Of a stretch of DNA of 64,000 bases, positions 1 through 10,174 are shown one piece after another. Origin of the DNA: Microbacterium sp. 11MF (lineage in GTDB: Bacteria > Actinomycetota > Actinomycetes > Actinomycetales > Microbacteriaceae); the NCBI RefSeq assembly GCF_000383475.1, contig NZ_KB911459.1:882467-946466 (forward strand). The letters run 5' to 3'. Position numbers and translations under genes: made by a program. The notes beneath the pieces are model-generated. The model saw only the letters and a list, made by a program, of their open reading frames with translations. It was not told the DNA's origin and searched no databases. The stretch's first letter is position 1; every line of letters begins with the position of its first letter.

Positions 1-1
1 C

Positions 2-787
<786 letters not shown>

Positions 788-790
788 GGC

Positions 791-2491
791 TCAGTCCTTC
801 TGCGCGAGCAGCGCGTCCCGCACCTGGCGCCGCAGCACCTTGCCGATGAGCGAGCGCGGCAGGTCGTCGACCGGTTCGATGCGACGCGGAACCTTGTACG
901 GGGTCAGTCGTGTCCGCGCGAAGGAGCGGATGTCGTCGACGTCGAGGGCGGTCACGCCGGGGGCGGGGATGACGACGGCCACGACCTGCTCGCCGCTGTG
1001 CGGATCGGGCAGGCCGACCACGGCGGCATCCGCCACCTGCGGGTGCTGACGGAGCGTCGCCTCGACCTCGGACGGTGAGACGTTGAAGCCGCCCGTGACA
1101 ATCAGCTCCTTCAGCCGGTCGACGACCCGGAAGAAGCCGTCTTCGTCGCGCTCGACGATGTCCCCGGTGCGGAACCAGCCGTCCTCGAGGACCTTCTCCG
1201 TCTCCTCCGGCTTGCCGTAGTACCCCGAGAAGACCTGCGGTCCGCGCACCACGAGCTCGCCGGGCTCGCCGACACCGAAGACGCGCGACGGGTCCTCCGG
1301 ATCGACGACCCGCGCGTCGGTCCCGGGGACAGGGATGCCGATGGTCCCCGCCTTCCGGCTGTCGGCGGGCGGGTTCACCATTAAGACGGGCGAGCACTCG
1401 CTGAGGCCGTAGCCCTCGATGAGGTAGCCGCCCGTGGCCTCCTCGAAGGGTTCGACGAGCGCCGGCGAGAGGGCCATCGCCCCCGACACGCCGATCCCGA
1501 TGCCCCGGATCGACGCGCCGGTCTCACGGGCACGAGCGAGCAGGCGCTCCGCGATGGGCGGGACGAGGGGCAGGACCGTCGGCGGGTGCTTCTTGATCGC
1601 GTCGATCACCATGTCGGCGTCGAACTTCGGGAAGAGCACGAGACGCGCTCCCATCGACATCGCGAACGTCAGGCACAGCGTGAGCCCGTACGCGTGGAAC
1701 ATCGGCAGGACGGCGTAGAAGACGCATCCGTCCCCGCGGACCACCGCCGGGATGAACGCCTGACTCTGGCGGGCGTTGGCGAGGAGGTTCCGATGGGTGA
1801 GTATCGCACCCTTGGGCGTGCCCGTCGTTCCGGAGGTGTACTGGAGGACCGCGAGGTCGTCGGTGGCCGGGCGCGGGTGGGATGCCGGGAGCGGCTCGGT
1901 CCGGACGAGGTCCTCCCACGTGTGCGTCCCGCGCACCGGTGCGGTGAGCGCCTCACGGGATTCGCGGGCCTTGGCGATCGGCAGCCGCAGCGCGAGCCGC
2001 GTGTGCAGCGGGAGCGCCGTCGTGATGTCGACCGACACCAGTGCATCGACGTGCAGGTCCGCCGGGAACTCCTGGACGGTCGCGACGACCTTGTTCCAGA
2101 CGATCGCGTGGCGCGCACCGTGGTCCTGGAACTGGGTCCGCAGCTCCCGCGGCGTGTAGAGCGGGTTGTGCTCCACGACGACGGCCCCCAGGCGCAGGAC
2201 AGCGTAGAAGGCGACGATGTGCTGCGGGCAGTTGGGAAGGACGATCGCGACCCGGTCGCCCTTCTTCACCCCGAGGCGGCGCAACCCGGCCGCCGCTCGA
2301 CCCACGGCATCCGCCAGCGCGGAGTAGGTCGTCTCCTTGCCGAAGAACTGCAGCGCGGCCGCCTTCGGGTAATCGCGGACGGAGTCGTCGAGCAGATCCA
2401 TGAGCGACCCGGTGACGGGCGGGAGATCGAGCGGGACGCCGGCGTCGTAGGACGAGAGCCAGGGGCGATCGGCGGAGATCGAATCGGTCAC
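791..2491 (-). CDS. Long-chain acyl-CoA ligase (AMP-forming, FadD-like)
   Basis: Predicted 566-aa member of the ANL (AMP-binding) superfamily, which activates a carboxylic acid with ATP and CoA via an acyl-adenylate. The P-loop-like motif YTSGTTGTPKG starts at about residue 218, followed by 'YGLSECSP' (A5-type motif), 'GWFRTGD' (A7) and the C-terminal catalytic lysine region 'PRSLIGKVLRR'. Full length for the family. The start is GTG 2491; no Shine-Dalgarno is present, but TAGGCT lies 6 nt upstream, suggesting a leaderless transcript. Divergent from gatC and convergent with ligA, so probably monocistronic. Fatty acid is the likely substrate from overall similarity, but other ANL substrates cannot be excluded. 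Confidence 0.88.
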   Translation of the reverse strand: MTDSISADRPWLSSYDAGVPLDLPPVTGSLMDLLDDSVRDYPKAAALQFFGKETTYSALADAVGRAAAGLRRLGVKKGDRVAIVLPNCPQHIVAFYAVLRLGAVVVEHNPLYTPRELRTQFQDHGARHAIVWNKVVATVQEFPADLHVDALVSVDITTALPLHTRLALRLPIAKARESREALTAPVRGTHTWEDLVRTEPLPASHPRPATDDLAVLQYTSGTTGTPKGAILTHRNLLANARQSQAFIPAVVRGDGCVFYAVLPMFHAYGLTLCLTFAMSMGARLVLFPKFDADMVIDAIKKHPPTVLPLVPPIAERLLARARETGASIRGIGIGVSGAMALSPALVEPFEEATGGYLIEGYGLSECSPVLMVNPPADSRKAGTIGIPVPGTDARVVDPEDPSRVFGVGEPGELVVRGPQVFSGYYGKPEETEKVLEDGWFRTGDIVERDEDGFFRVVDRLKELIVTGGFNVSPSEVEATLRQHPQVADAAVVGLPDPHSGEQVVAVVIPAPGVTALDVDDIRSFARTRLTPYKVPRRIEPVDDLPRSLIGKVLRRQVRDALLAQKD

Positions 2492-2497
2492 GTCCTC

Positions 2498-2541
2498 AGC
2501 CTAGGGCGAGCGCTCGGACGACGAGTGGCCCGAACTAGACT
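2498..2541. promoter_or_regulatory. Divergent leaderless promoters for the acyl-CoA ligase and gatC
   Basis: Two TANNNT boxes face away from each other. TAGGCT on the minus strand (2498-2503) is 6 nt before the GTG of the ligase gene. TAGACT on the plus strand (2536-2541) is 6 nt before the GTG of gatC. With transcription starting about 6-7 nt after a -10 box, both mRNAs would begin at or next to their start codon. No clear -35 elements. Confidence 0.5.
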
Positions 2542-2547
2542 GGGGGA

Positions 2548-2847
2548 GTGTCTGAAATCACCCCCGATCTCGTGCGCCATCTCGGCGTGCTCGCCCGGAT
2601 CCAGCTGAGCGACGAGGAGGTGGAACGCCTCACCGGCCAGCTCGATGCGATCGTCGACAACATCGCCAAGGTCTCCGAGGTCGCCACCCCCGAGGTCGCC
2701 GCGACGAGCCACCCGATCCCGCTGAGCAATGTGTTCCGTCCCGATGTCCCCGGCGACATGCTGAGCCTCGACGAGGTGCTGCAGAACGCACCGGATGCCG
2801 CCGACGGCCGGTTCCGCGTGACCGCGATCCTGGGGGAGGAGCAGTGA
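2548..2847 (+). CDS. gatC: Asp-tRNA(Asn)/Glu-tRNA(Gln) amidotransferase subunit C
   Basis: The 99-aa small subunit of the GatCAB complex, which wraps around GatA and GatB and stabilises the enzyme that converts Glu-tRNA(Gln) and Asp-tRNA(Asn) to the correct amidated species. The N-terminus '[25 protein letters not shown]' and the tail 'LRNAPDA..GRFRV'-type ending are typical. GTG start at 2548 with TAGACT 6 nt upstream rather than an RBS. Its last four bases overlap the gatA start as GTGA, implying translational coupling. Its presence with gatA and gatB implies the indirect transamidation route is used. Confidence 0.95.
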   Translation: MSEITPDLVRHLGVLARIQLSDEEVERLTGQLDAIVDNIAKVSEVATPEVAATSHPIPLSNVFRPDVPGDMLSLDEVLQNAPDAADGRFRVTAILGEEQ

Positions 2848-4355
2848 GCGACATCCTGAAGCTGACCGCTGCCGACCTCTCGGCGAAGCTCCGTTCCGGC
2901 GAGCTGTCGAGTGTCGAGGCCACGCAGGCCCACCTCGACCGGATCGCCGCCGTGGACGGCGACGTCCACGCCTTCCTGCACGTCTCGGACCACGCGGTCG
3001 AGGTCGCCCAGGACATCGACCGGCGCCGCGCCGCGGGCGAGGAGCTCGGCGAACTGGCCGGCGTCCCGCTCGCCATCAAGGACGTCCTCGTGACGACCGA
3101 CATGCCGTCGACCAGCGGATCGAAGATCCTCGAGGGCTATATGTCGCCCTACGACGCGACCGTCGTGTCGCGCTCCCGCGCCGCCGGCCTCGTGCCGCTC
3201 GGCAAGACCAACATGGACGAGTTCGCCATGGGCTCCTCGACGGAGCACTCCGCGTACGGCCCGACCCACAACCCGTGGGACCTCGACCGGATCCCCGGCG
3301 GGTCTGGCGGTGGCTCCGCTGCGGCGGTCGCCGCCTTCGAGGCACCGCTCGCCCTCGGCTCCGACACCGGCGGCTCGATCCGGCAGCCCGCCCATGTGAC
3401 CGGCACCGTCGGCATGAAGCCCACCTACGGGGGTGTCAGCCGCTACGGCGCCATCGCGCTCGCGTCGAGCCTCGACCAGGTCGGCCCCGTCTCGCGCACG
3501 GTCCTCGACTCGGCGCTCCTGCACGACGTCATCGGCGGGCACGATCCCCACGACGCCACGTCCCTCACCGACGCGTGGCCGTCCTTCGCCGCCGCTGCGC
3601 GCGAGGGGGCGACCGGCGAGGTCCTGAAGGGCCTGAAGGTCGGCGTCATCCGCGAGCTCGACGACTCCGGCTTCCAGACCGGCGTCTCGGAGTCGTTCCG
3701 CGCCTCCCTCGCCGCGATGGAAGCCGCCGGCGCCGAGATCGTCGAGGTCAGCGCACCCCACTTCGAGTACGGGGTCGCCGCGTACTACCTGATCCTCCCC
3801 GCGGAGGCCTCCAGCAACCTTGCCAAGTTCGACTCCGTGCGCTTCGGCATGCGGGTGAACGTGCCCGGTGGCACCGTCGAGGACGTCATGGCCGCGACCC
3901 GCGACGCCGGCTTCGGCGACGAGGTCAAGCGGCGCGTCATCCTCGGCACCTACGCCCTGTCGGCGGGGTACTACGACGCCTACTACGGCAGCGCTCAGAA
4001 GGTCCGCACCCTGATCCAGCGCGACTTCGACGAGGCGTTCGCGCAGGTCGACGTCATCGCGACGCCGTCGGCGCCCACGACCGCTTTCCGCCTCGGCGAG
4101 AAGCTCGACGACCCGATCCAGATGTACCTCAACGACGTGACGACCATCCCGGTCAACCTCGCCGGCGTCCCCGGCATCTCGATCCCCTCGGGCCTCGCGG
4201 CGGAGGACGGGTTGCCCGTCGGCATCCAGTTCGTCGCCCCCGCCCGGGAGGACGCACGTCTGTACCGCGTCGGCGCGGCCCTCGAGGCCCTGCTCGTCGA
4301 CAGCTGGGGCGGTCCGCTGCTGGACCGCGCCCCGATCCTCGGAGGAGCCCGCTGA
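2844..4355 (+). CDS. gatA: Asp-tRNA(Asn)/Glu-tRNA(Gln) amidotransferase subunit A
   Basis: The 503-aa glutaminase subunit of GatCAB, an amidase-signature enzyme that releases ammonia from glutamine. The Ser-cisSer-Lys triad can be placed: Lys79 in 'IKDVL', the glycine/serine-rich stretch '[13 protein letters not shown]', and the nucleophile Ser178 in '[10 protein letters not shown]'. Full family length. The GTG start overlaps gatC by 4 bp (GTGA), and its stop overlaps the ATG of gatB by one base (TGATG), so the three genes form one coupled operon. Confidence 0.96.
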   Translation: MSDILKLTAADLSAKLRSGELSSVEATQAHLDRIAAVDGDVHAFLHVSDHAVEVAQDIDRRRAAGEELGELAGVPLAIKDVLVTTDMPSTSGSKILEGYMSPYDATVVSRSRAAGLVPLGKTNMDEFAMGSSTEHSAYGPTHNPWDLDRIPGGSGGGSAAAVAAFEAPLALGSDTGGSIRQPAHVTGTVGMKPTYGGVSRYGAIALASSLDQVGPVSRTVLDSALLHDVIGGHDPHDATSLTDAWPSFAAAAREGATGEVLKGLKVGVIRELDDSGFQTGVSESFRASLAAMEAAGAEIVEVSAPHFEYGVAAYYLILPAEASSNLAKFDSVRFGMRVNVPGGTVEDVMAATRDAGFGDEVKRRVILGTYALSAGYYDAYYGSAQKVRTLIQRDFDEAFAQVDVIATPSAPTTAFRLGEKLDDPIQMYLNDVTTIPVNLAGVPGISIPSGLAAEDGLPVGIQFVAPAREDARLYRVGAALEALLVDSWGGPLLDRAPILGGAR

Positions 4356-5872
4356 TGGCCAAGGACGCGCTGATGGACTTCGACAAAGCACTCGAGCTCT
4401 TCGAGCCGGTGCTGGGCTTCGAGGTGCACGTCGAGCTCAACACCGAGACCAAGATGTTCTCGCCGGCGGCCAACCCGGCGCACGAGGCGAACCACGACGC
4501 AGCTCCCAACACGCTCGTCGCCCCGGTCGACATGGGCCTGCCCGGTTCGCTGCCGGTGGTCAACGAGACCGCGGTCCGCTACTCGATCAGCCTGGGCCTC
4601 GCCCTCGGCTGCTCGATCGCGCCGTCGAGCCGGTTCGCGCGGAAGAACTACTTCTACCCGGACCTCGGCAAGAACTACCAGATCTCCCAGTACGACGAGC
4701 CGATCGCCTTCGAGGGCAGCGTCGAGATCGAACTCGAGGGCGGCGACCTGGTCGTCGTCCCGATCGAGCGCGCGCACATGGAGGAGGATGCCGGCAAGCT
4801 CACCCACATGGGCGGTTCGACCGGTCGCATCCAGGGCGCGGAGTACTCGCTCGTCGACTACAACCGCGCCGGCGTGCCGCTCGTCGAGATCGTCACCAAG
4901 CCGATCTTCGGCACCGAGCACCGTGCTCCGGAGGTCGCCAAGGCCTATGTGGCGGCGATCCGCGACATCGTGCGGTCACTCGGGATCTCGGAGGCGCGCA
5001 TGGAGCGCGGCAACCTCCGTTGCGATGCGAACGTTTCGCTCCGCCCCCGCGGTCAGGAGAAGCTCGGCACGCGCACCGAGACGAAGAACGTCAACTCGAT
5101 GCGTTCTGTGGAGCGTGCCGTCCGTTATGAGATCCAGCGTCAGGCGGCGATCCTCGCCGGTGGCGGCACGATCACGCAGGAGACGCGCCACTGGCACGAG
5201 GACACCGGGCGCACCTCGCCCGGCCGCCCGAAGTCGGATGCCGACGACTACCGGTACTTCCCCGAGCCTGACCTCCTGCCCGTCGAGCCGTCCGAGGAGT
5301 TGATCGAGGAGCTGCGCGCCGCGCTCCCCGAGGCGCCCTCGGTGTACCGACGACGGTTGAAGACCGAGTGGGGCTTCACCGACCTCGAGTTCCAGGACGT
5401 CGCCAACGGCGGTCTTCTCGCCGAGGTCGAGGCGACGATCGCCGCCGGCGCGTCCCCGGCATCCGCTCGCAAGTGGTGGACGGGCGAAGTCACCCGTGTC
5501 GCCAACGCGCAGGGAGCCGAACCCGCCGCGCTGGTCTCGCCCGAGTCGGTCGCAGAGCTGCAGAAGCTGGTGGATGCCGGCACGCTGACCGACAAGCTCG
5601 CGCGTCAGGTGCTCGAGGGCGTCATCGCGGGGGAGGGGACCCCGCAGGAGGTCGTCGACGCGCGTGGTCTCGCCGTCGTCTCGGATGACGGCGCCCTGAT
5701 CGCCGCCATCGACGAGGCCCTCGCCGCGCAGCCCGACGTCCTGGCGAAGATCCAGGACGGCAAGGTCCAGGCTGCCGGTGCCGTCATCGGCGCCGTGATG
5801 AAGGCCATGAAGGGCCAGGCGGATGCCGCACGCGTCCGCGAGCTCATCCTGGAGCGCGCCGGACAGGCCTGA
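4355..5872 (+). CDS. gatB: Asp-tRNA(Asn)/Glu-tRNA(Gln) amidotransferase subunit B
   Basis: The 505-aa subunit that binds the misacylated tRNA, phosphorylates its side chain with ATP and receives ammonia from GatA. The N-terminus '[20 protein letters not shown]' is the family signature; '[10 protein letters not shown]' and '[14 protein letters not shown]' mark the kinase core; the C-terminal part is the helical YqeY/GatB tail domain ending in '[12 protein letters not shown]'. The ATG at 4355 was chosen because it overlaps the gatA stop and begins the conserved region. The same frame is open far upstream, but that stretch lies inside gatA and is not protein-like. Confidence 0.96.
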   Translation: MAKDALMDFDKALELFEPVLGFEVHVELNTETKMFSPAANPAHEANHDAAPNTLVAPVDMGLPGSLPVVNETAVRYSISLGLALGCSIAPSSRFARKNYFYPDLGKNYQISQYDEPIAFEGSVEIELEGGDLVVVPIERAHMEEDAGKLTHMGGSTGRIQGAEYSLVDYNRAGVPLVEIVTKPIFGTEHRAPEVAKAYVAAIRDIVRSLGISEARMERGNLRCDANVSLRPRGQEKLGTRTETKNVNSMRSVERAVRYEIQRQAAILAGGGTITQETRHWHEDTGRTSPGRPKSDADDYRYFPEPDLLPVEPSEELIEELRAALPEAPSVYRRRLKTEWGFTDLEFQDVANGGLLAEVEATIAAGASPASARKWWTGEVTRVANAQGAEPAALVSPESVAELQKLVDAGTLTDKLARQVLEGVIAGEGTPQEVVDARGLAVVSDDGALIAAIDEALAAQPDVLAKIQDGKVQAAGAVIGAVMKAMKGQADAARVRELILERAGQA

Positions 5873-5945
5873 CGCTGATCGAGGATGCCGCCGCGCCGCT
5901 GCCCGATCCGGGCTCGGTGTCGGCGGCATCGTCGACAATGGAGGT

Positions 5946-7202
5946 ATGGGACGCGGAGACGGGACGGGACGGATCGTCTCGCCCGACGGCGCCGACGACA
6001 CCGGCACCCGCATCCTCCACGTCGACATGGACGCGTTCTACGCGTCGGTCGAGGTCCTGTACGACCCGTCGCTGGCGGGTAAACCGCTCATCGTGGGCGG
6101 GATGGAGGGGCGCGGCGTCGTCTCGAGCGCGTCGTACGAGGCTCGCCGCTTCGGGGTGAGGTCGGCGATGTCGGTCGGCCGGGCACTCCAGCTGTGCCCG
6201 CAGGCGATCGTCGTGGTCCCGCGGTTCGAGCGGTATTCGGACCTGTCGAGGAAGGTCATGGCGATCTTCCGCGACGTCACCCCGCTCGTGGAGCCGCTCT
6301 CGATCGACGAGGCCTTCCTCGACGTGAGCGGTGCGCGCCGTCTCTGGGGGAGTCCCGGCGAAATCGCTCGGATGGTCCGCCGCCGGGTTCTGGAGGAGAC
6401 CGGACTGACGTGCAGCATCGGCGTCGCGGCCACGAAGCACGTCGCGAAGATTGCCTCGACGGTGTCGAAGCCCGACGGGCTGCTGATCGTCGCTGAGCCT
6501 GACACACAGGCGTTCCTCGCTGCTCGCCCGGTCAGCGCGCTCTGGGGCGTCGGTCCCAAAGCTGCAGAGGCCCTCGAAGCGCGCGGCATCCGGATGGTGT
6601 CCGACATCCTGAACACCCCGCGGAGCGTCCTCGATCGAGCGCTCGGCCCGGCGATGGGCGCGCGTGTCTCGCAGCTCGCGCGCGGCCACGACCCGCGGTC
6701 GGTGCAGACGGAGCACACCGAGAAGAGCGTCGGGCACGAGGAGACCTTCCTCGAGGATGTCTCCGACACGGCGATGCTCCGGAGCGAATTCCGCCGTCTC
6801 GCCGACAGGGTCGCCTCTCGATTGCGCGCGGGCGGCTGGGAAGCGCGGACGATCGCCATCAAAGTGCGGTTCGCGGACTTCACGACCCTTTCACGGTCGG
6901 TGAGCGTGCCTGAGCCCACGAACGTCGGTCAGCGGATCGGCGACGTCGCCCTCGAGCTCTTCGGAAAGATCGACCTCGTTCAGCCCGTCCGGTTGATCGG
7001 GGTCCGAGGCGAGAAGCTCACGGGCGACGGTATCGGAGGTCTGGCACTGTGGGACGACGATGCGGAGTGGCGGCGGGTGGATGCCGCTCTCGACGACGCC
7101 CGCAGCAGGTTCGGGCGCGGCGCTGTCACGCGCGCGAGCACCCTCGGGCCGCGACGAGACGTCAACGCCCTCCCCACCAACCCGCGCCCGGCGCCGGACT
7201 GA
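5946..7202 (+). CDS. dinB: DNA polymerase IV (Y-family translesion polymerase)
   Basis: A 418-aa Y-family polymerase for lesion bypass. The palm motifs 'HVDMDAFYASVEVLYDP' (first metal-binding Asp) and 'SIDEAFLDVSG' (catalytic Asp-Glu) are intact. They are followed by the thumb HhH region ('PVSALWGVGPKAAEAL') and the little-finger domain ('EKSVGHEETFLEDV'). No obvious beta-clamp motif such as QxxLF was recognised at the tail. The ATG at 5946 gives a short 20-residue N-terminal extension before the first catalytic motif. The Shine-Dalgarno-like GGAGG is only about 1 nt away, so the start is uncertain. It lies 73 bp after gatB and may be read from the same transcript. Confidence 0.92.
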   Translation: MGRGDGTGRIVSPDGADDTGTRILHVDMDAFYASVEVLYDPSLAGKPLIVGGMEGRGVVSSASYEARRFGVRSAMSVGRALQLCPQAIVVVPRFERYSDLSRKVMAIFRDVTPLVEPLSIDEAFLDVSGARRLWGSPGEIARMVRRRVLEETGLTCSIGVAATKHVAKIASTVSKPDGLLIVAEPDTQAFLAARPVSALWGVGPKAAEALEARGIRMVSDILNTPRSVLDRALGPAMGARVSQLARGHDPRSVQTEHTEKSVGHEETFLEDVSDTAMLRSEFRRLADRVASRLRAGGWEARTIAIKVRFADFTTLSRSVSVPEPTNVGQRIGDVALELFGKIDLVQPVRLIGVRGEKLTGDGIGGLALWDDDAEWRRVDAALDDARSRFGRGAVTRASTLGPRRDVNALPTNPRPAPD

Positions 7203-7256
7203 CCCGAATCGGCGCAACCCCCTGCTTTCCGGGTCGCCTGCGGCTACCGTGAGGGC

Positions 7257-7580
7257 ATGGCAAACCTCCCCCTCGAACTCGGCAAGCAGTTCGCCTCGCT
7301 CGGCGTGACCACCGTCTACGGCGAACAGCAGGACGTCGACGGCATCCGGATCATCCCCGTCGCCCTGACCTGGTCGGGCTTCGGCGCGGGAGAGGACACG
7401 TCGGGCGGTGCAGGCGGCGGAGGCGGCGGCGGCGCCGCGATCCCGATCGGTGCGTACATCCGCACCGGCGACGACCTGCGCTTCGAGCCGAATCTGGTCT
7501 CGCTCGTCGCCGTCGGCATCCCGTTCGTGTGGATCGCGGGACGGGCGCTCAGCCGCGTCATCCGTGCACTCAAGCGCTGA
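7257..7580 (+). CDS. Small GerW/YtfJ-like membrane-associated protein
   Basis: A 107-aa protein of unknown role. It reads like a compact relative of the GerW/YtfJ family: 'VYGEQQDVDGIRIIPVALTWSGFGAG', then a glycine-rich linker of about a dozen residues, then 'IPIGAYIR' and a hydrophobic C-terminal helix ('LVSLVAVGIPFVWIAGRAL') that could sit in the membrane. GerW in Bacillus is a spore-germination factor, but non-sporulating Actinobacteria carry short homologues with no known function. TACCGT lies 6 nt upstream of the ATG (7245-7250), consistent with a leaderless mRNA. Its 3' end overlaps the next ORF by 17 bp if the GTG at 7564 is used there. Confidence 0.6.
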   Translation: MANLPLELGKQFASLGVTTVYGEQQDVDGIRIIPVALTWSGFGAGEDTSGGAGGGGGGGAAIPIGAYIRTGDDLRFEPNLVSLVAVGIPFVWIAGRALSRVIRALKR

Positions 7581-8136
7581 TCCGCTCGGGGCTGCCCTCG
7601 TCGTCGCGGTCGACGACGTCGCGGACGCCGTTCACGGCGTGCGGCGCGAGCCGGCGGTGGTGCTGGTCGACGGTCGTTCCGGCGCCGGGAAGTCGACGTT
7701 CGCGGACCTCCTCGCCGAGCGGCTGGCGGGTGCGGCGATCGTGCGACTCGACGACGTCTACCCCGGCTGGGACGGCCTGCGCGACGGCGCGGACACCGTA
7801 CGTCAGGGCGTCCTCGTGCCGCTGCGCAGGGGCGAACCGGGGTCGTGGCCGGTGTGGGATTGGACGACGGATCGGCCCTCGGGGCAGGAGAGGCGCGTCG
7901 CCCCCGCGGCCGTCGTCATCGTGGAGGGTTCCGGTGTGCTGACGCCCGCATCGGCCCCGCTCGCGGACGTCGCCGTATGGCTCGACGCGCCCCGGGACGC
8001 CCGCCGCGTGCGCGCGCTCGGACGGGACGGCGAGACGTACCGACCGCACTGGGAGCGGTGGGAGAGGCAAGAAGAGGCGCACCTCCGGGATCACCACCCG
8101 GATCAGCTCGCGAGCCACGTCTTCCGGCTGCCCTGA
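7564..8136 (+). CDS. P-loop NTPase, uridine-kinase-like
   Basis: A predicted 190-aa nucleotide kinase-like protein. A Walker A motif 'DGRSGAGKST' is near residue 34, followed by 'VRLDDVYPGWDGL', which resembles the substrate-acid motif of uridine kinases. 'VIVEGSGVL' is in the Walker B position and 'WLDAPRDARRVRAL' resembles a lid region. The substrate is unknown. The start is uncertain: GTG 7564 is the first in-frame start compatible with the domain and overlaps the preceding gene by 17 bp, with no clear RBS. Stop 8136, facing the convergent DUF2017 gene 10 bp away. Confidence 0.7.
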   Translation: MHSSADPLGAALVVAVDDVADAVHGVRREPAVVLVDGRSGAGKSTFADLLAERLAGAAIVRLDDVYPGWDGLRDGADTVRQGVLVPLRRGEPGSWPVWDWTTDRPSGQERRVAPAAVVIVEGSGVLTPASAPLADVAVWLDAPRDARRVRALGRDGETYRPHWERWERQEEAHLRDHHPDQLASHVFRLP

Positions 8137-8146
8137 ACGTCCCTGC

Positions 8147-8635
8147 TCAGGCGCCGAGCGCCTGCACGAGCATCTCGAGGCGGTAGCCGATCCACTCGTA
8201 CACGCCGAACCGGGCGTCGCCGTCGCCGCGCTGCTCTTCGTCCGTCACCCCGAGCCGGTCCGCCAGCACCAGCCGAAGGGCGGCGAGCGTGCGGAGCCAG
8301 GCACCGGCGGCATCCGGGGTCAGGTCGACCACGAGGATGTCCTCGGCGGTGGCGCGGTCGAGCTGATCGATGTCGAGGTCCTGCCCGTCGTGCCGCAGGG
8401 ACGCGCGGACGATGCCCGCATCCGCCGCCCGTCGTGCCAGGAGGTCGTCCTCGGTCAGGCGACGGAACTCCGCCGCTGCCTCTGCGTCGTCGGCGTAGGC
8501 GTCCGGCACGAGTCGGCGCACGGCCGGGTCGGAGCCGTCGTGCGAGGTCACGACGTCTTCGAACTGTCCGACGAGATCGGACAGATGCGCGGCTTCGAGG
8601 AGCGTCAACTCCATGGCGACAGCGTGGCCAGTCAC
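8147..8635 (-). CDS. DUF2017 family protein
   Basis: A 162-aa acidic helical protein matching the actinobacterial DUF2017 family, whose function is not established but which is characteristically encoded right after clpS. The GTG at 8635 was chosen because its GTGA overlaps the clpS stop and it is preceded by GAGAGGCGGGG. The alternative ATG at 8614 would give 155 aa ('MELTLLEAAHLSDLV') and lacks an RBS. It contains repeated acidic patches and a C-terminal 'RFGVYEWIGYRLEMLV' segment. The third gene of a tight minus-strand operon (zincin-clpS-DUF2017), so a link to protein turnover is plausible but only inferred. Confidence 0.8.
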   Translation of the reverse strand: MTGHAVAMELTLLEAAHLSDLVGQFEDVVTSHDGSDPAVRRLVPDAYADDAEAAAEFRRLTEDDLLARRAADAGIVRASLRHDGQDLDIDQLDRATAEDILVVDLTPDAAGAWLRTLAALRLVLADRLGVTDEEQRGDGDARFGVYEWIGYRLEMLVQALGA

Positions 8636-8922
8636 GACCCCGCCTCTCGCACGGTCGCCCACAGCCCGTAGTCGTGCATCGCCTGAGCGTGCAGCTCCAT
8701 CTGCTCCCGCGACCCCTCGGCGACGACCGCGTGCCCGTCGTGGTGGACGGCGAGCATCAGCCGGTGCGCCTTCTCCCGCGAGAATCCGAAGTACTGGCGG
8801 AAGATGTGCTCCACGTAGCTCATGAGGTTGACAGGGTCGTTCCAGACGACGGTCTGCCAGGGTCCCGAGGTGGATGCCTGCAGGTCCGTCCGCTCGTCGA
8901 TCTCCGGCGACGCGATGCTCAT
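8632..8922 (-). CDS. clpS: ATP-dependent Clp protease adaptor protein
   Basis: A 96-aa adaptor that delivers N-degron substrates to ClpC/ClpA-ClpP. The core motif 'WQTVVWNDPVNLMSYVEHIF' and the downstream 'KAHRLMLAVHHDGHAVV' are diagnostic, and the flexible N-terminal tail is short. The ATG at 8922 was preferred because it overlaps the upstream gene's stop as TGATG. A GTG three codons earlier (8931) is possible. The gene overlaps both neighbours, implying coupled translation. Confidence 0.93.
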   Translation of the reverse strand: MSIASPEIDERTDLQASTSGPWQTVVWNDPVNLMSYVEHIFRQYFGFSREKAHRLMLAVHHDGHAVVAEGSREQMELHAQAMHDYGLWATVREAGS

Positions 8923-9272
8923 CAGGCCCACCCCAGCTCGTGCAGTCGGGCATCGTCGATGCCGTAGAAGTGGGCGATCTCGTGGACGAGGGTCGTGTGC
9001 ACCTCATCACGGAGGTCGTCGACGTCATCGCACGCGTCCAGGTGCGGTTCTCGGTAGAGGATGATGCGATCGGGGAGGTCACCCATGCCGTACTGATCCC
9101 GCTCCGTCAACGCGAGACCGTCGTACAGCCCCAACAGGTCGAGCGAGCCGTCCTCGGGACGGTCCTCGACGACGAACACGACGTTGTCGAGCCCCGCGAC
9201 CATGTCGTCGGGCAACCCATCGAGTTCGGACGCAACCAGATCCTCGAATGCCTCGGCATCCATATCGATCAT
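8922..9272 (-). CDS. Zincin-like metallopeptidase family protein
   Basis: A 116-aa minimal zinc-metallopeptidase-type protein of the Zincin_1/DUF1025 family. The zinc motif HEIAH (HExxH) is near the C-terminus in 'TTLVHEIAHFYGIDDARLHELGW', with a plausible third ligand downstream. The middle holds 'IILYREPHLDACDDVDDLRDEV'. The ATG at 9272 is 7 nt after GAGG; an in-frame GTG lies two codons upstream. First gene of the operon with clpS. The proteolytic substrate is unknown. The gene starts 25 bp downstream of tRNA-His on the same strand. Confidence 0.82.
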   Translation of the reverse strand: MIDMDAEAFEDLVASELDGLPDDMVAGLDNVVFVVEDRPEDGSLDLLGLYDGLALTERDQYGMGDLPDRIILYREPHLDACDDVDDLRDEVHTTLVHEIAHFYGIDDARLHELGWA

Positions 9273-9297
9273 GACCACGCCTCACGCGGAGAAGATA

Positions 9298-9373
9298 TGG
9301 GGTGAGTAACGGGACTTGAACCCGCGACCCCCTGGACCACAACCAGGTGCTCTACCAACTGAGCTATACCCAC
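9298..9373 (-). tRNA. tRNA-His (GTG anticodon), CCA encoded
   Basis: Cloverleaf read on the minus strand: acceptor stem GTGGGTA with TACTCAC, D-arm GCTC...GAGC, anticodon loop TTGTGGT giving GTG, T-loop TTCAAGT. Base 9374 supplies G-1, which can pair with C73 as expected for tRNA-His. The 3' CCA is genomically encoded (9298-9300). Confidence 0.97.
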
Positions 9374-9407
9374 CATGTGCCCGTCTCCGGGCAACCCCAC
9401 AAGTGTA

Positions 9408-10028
9408 TTACAGTCCGGAGGCGAACGACGACACGGCGGATGCCGCGGCGGTGCGCGCGTCGTCGCTCGACGGTCCGGGGGCGTCCACGAAGACCGTCTC
9501 GCGGTAGTACGCGAGCTCGCGGACGCTCTCGCGGATGTCCGCGAGGGCGCGATGGCCGCCGTCCTTCGCCGGAGCGTTGAAGTAGGCGCGGGGGTACCAC
9601 CGGCGGGCGAGCTCCTTCACGCTCGACACGTCGACGTTGCGGTAATGCAGCCACCGATCGACGCGGGGCATGTAGCGCGCGAGGAACATGCGGTCGGTGC
9701 CGATCGTGTTCCCGGCGAGCGGGGCCTTGCCTTCGGGGACGAACCGCTGGATGTACTCGAGCACCTGGAATTCGGCGTCGGCGAGGCTCACCCCGTTCGG
9801 GATCTCTGCGAGAAGGCCGGAGCTCTCGTGCATCTTCGTCACGAAGTCGTTCATGTGCGCGAGGGCGGAGTCGTCGGGCTTGATCACGATCTGGAAGCCG
9901 GGGTCGAGGACGTTGAGCTCGAAATCGGTGATGACGACGGCGACCTCCACGAGCTCGTCGACCGACAGGTCGAGGCCCGTCATCTCGCAGTCGATCCAGA
10001 CGAGGCGGTCGTTCTCCGCAGCTGACAC
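9408..10028 (-). CDS. orn: Oligoribonuclease (DEDDh 3'-5' exoribonuclease)
   Basis: A 206-aa enzyme that degrades di- to pentaribonucleotides, the final step of mRNA decay. The DEDDh motif I '[10 protein letters not shown]', motif II '[13 protein letters not shown]' and motif III '[14 protein letters not shown]' are all present. The GTG at 10028 has a strong GGAGGAG Shine-Dalgarno. The last 20 or so residues ('[18 protein letters not shown]') extend beyond the usual ~180-aa core and are low-complexity. Flanked on the same strand by tRNA-Arg upstream and tRNA-His downstream. Confidence 0.95.
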   Translation of the reverse strand: MSAAENDRLVWIDCEMTGLDLSVDELVEVAVVITDFELNVLDPGFQIVIKPDDSALAHMNDFVTKMHESSGLLAEIPNGVSLADAEFQVLEYIQRFVPEGKAPLAGNTIGTDRMFLARYMPRVDRWLHYRNVDVSSVKELARRWYPRAYFNAPAKDGGHRALADIRESVRELAYYRETVFVDAPGPSSDDARTAAASAVSSFASGL

Positions 10029-10074
10029 GTGGTCTCCTCCCACAGGAGCCGACCGCAGATGCGGCGACTCGGAG

Positions 10075-10147
10075 CCCCTCCAGGAGGATTCGAACCCCCG
10101 ACCTTGCGGGTAGAAACCGCTCGCTCTGTCCACTGAGCTATGGAGGG
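10075..10147 (-). tRNA. tRNA-Arg (TCT anticodon)
   Basis: Minus-strand cloverleaf: acceptor CCCTCCA/TGGAGGG, D-stem GCTC/GAGC, anticodon loop TTTCTAC (TCT, reads AGA), T-arm GGGGG-TTCGAAT-CCTCC with one G-T pair. Bases 27 and 43 form an A-A mismatch. The 3' CCA is not encoded. It serves a rare codon in such a GC-rich genome. Confidence 0.95.
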
Positions 10148-10174
10148 AAGGATGCTCGTCCCCCAGGCTACCGC

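Noticed and set aside
3275..4354. Upstream extension of gatB inside gatA
   Set aside because: The frame is open but translates to Arg/Pro-rich low-complexity sequence; the conserved GatB N-terminus begins just after the ATG at 4355 that overlaps the gatA stop.
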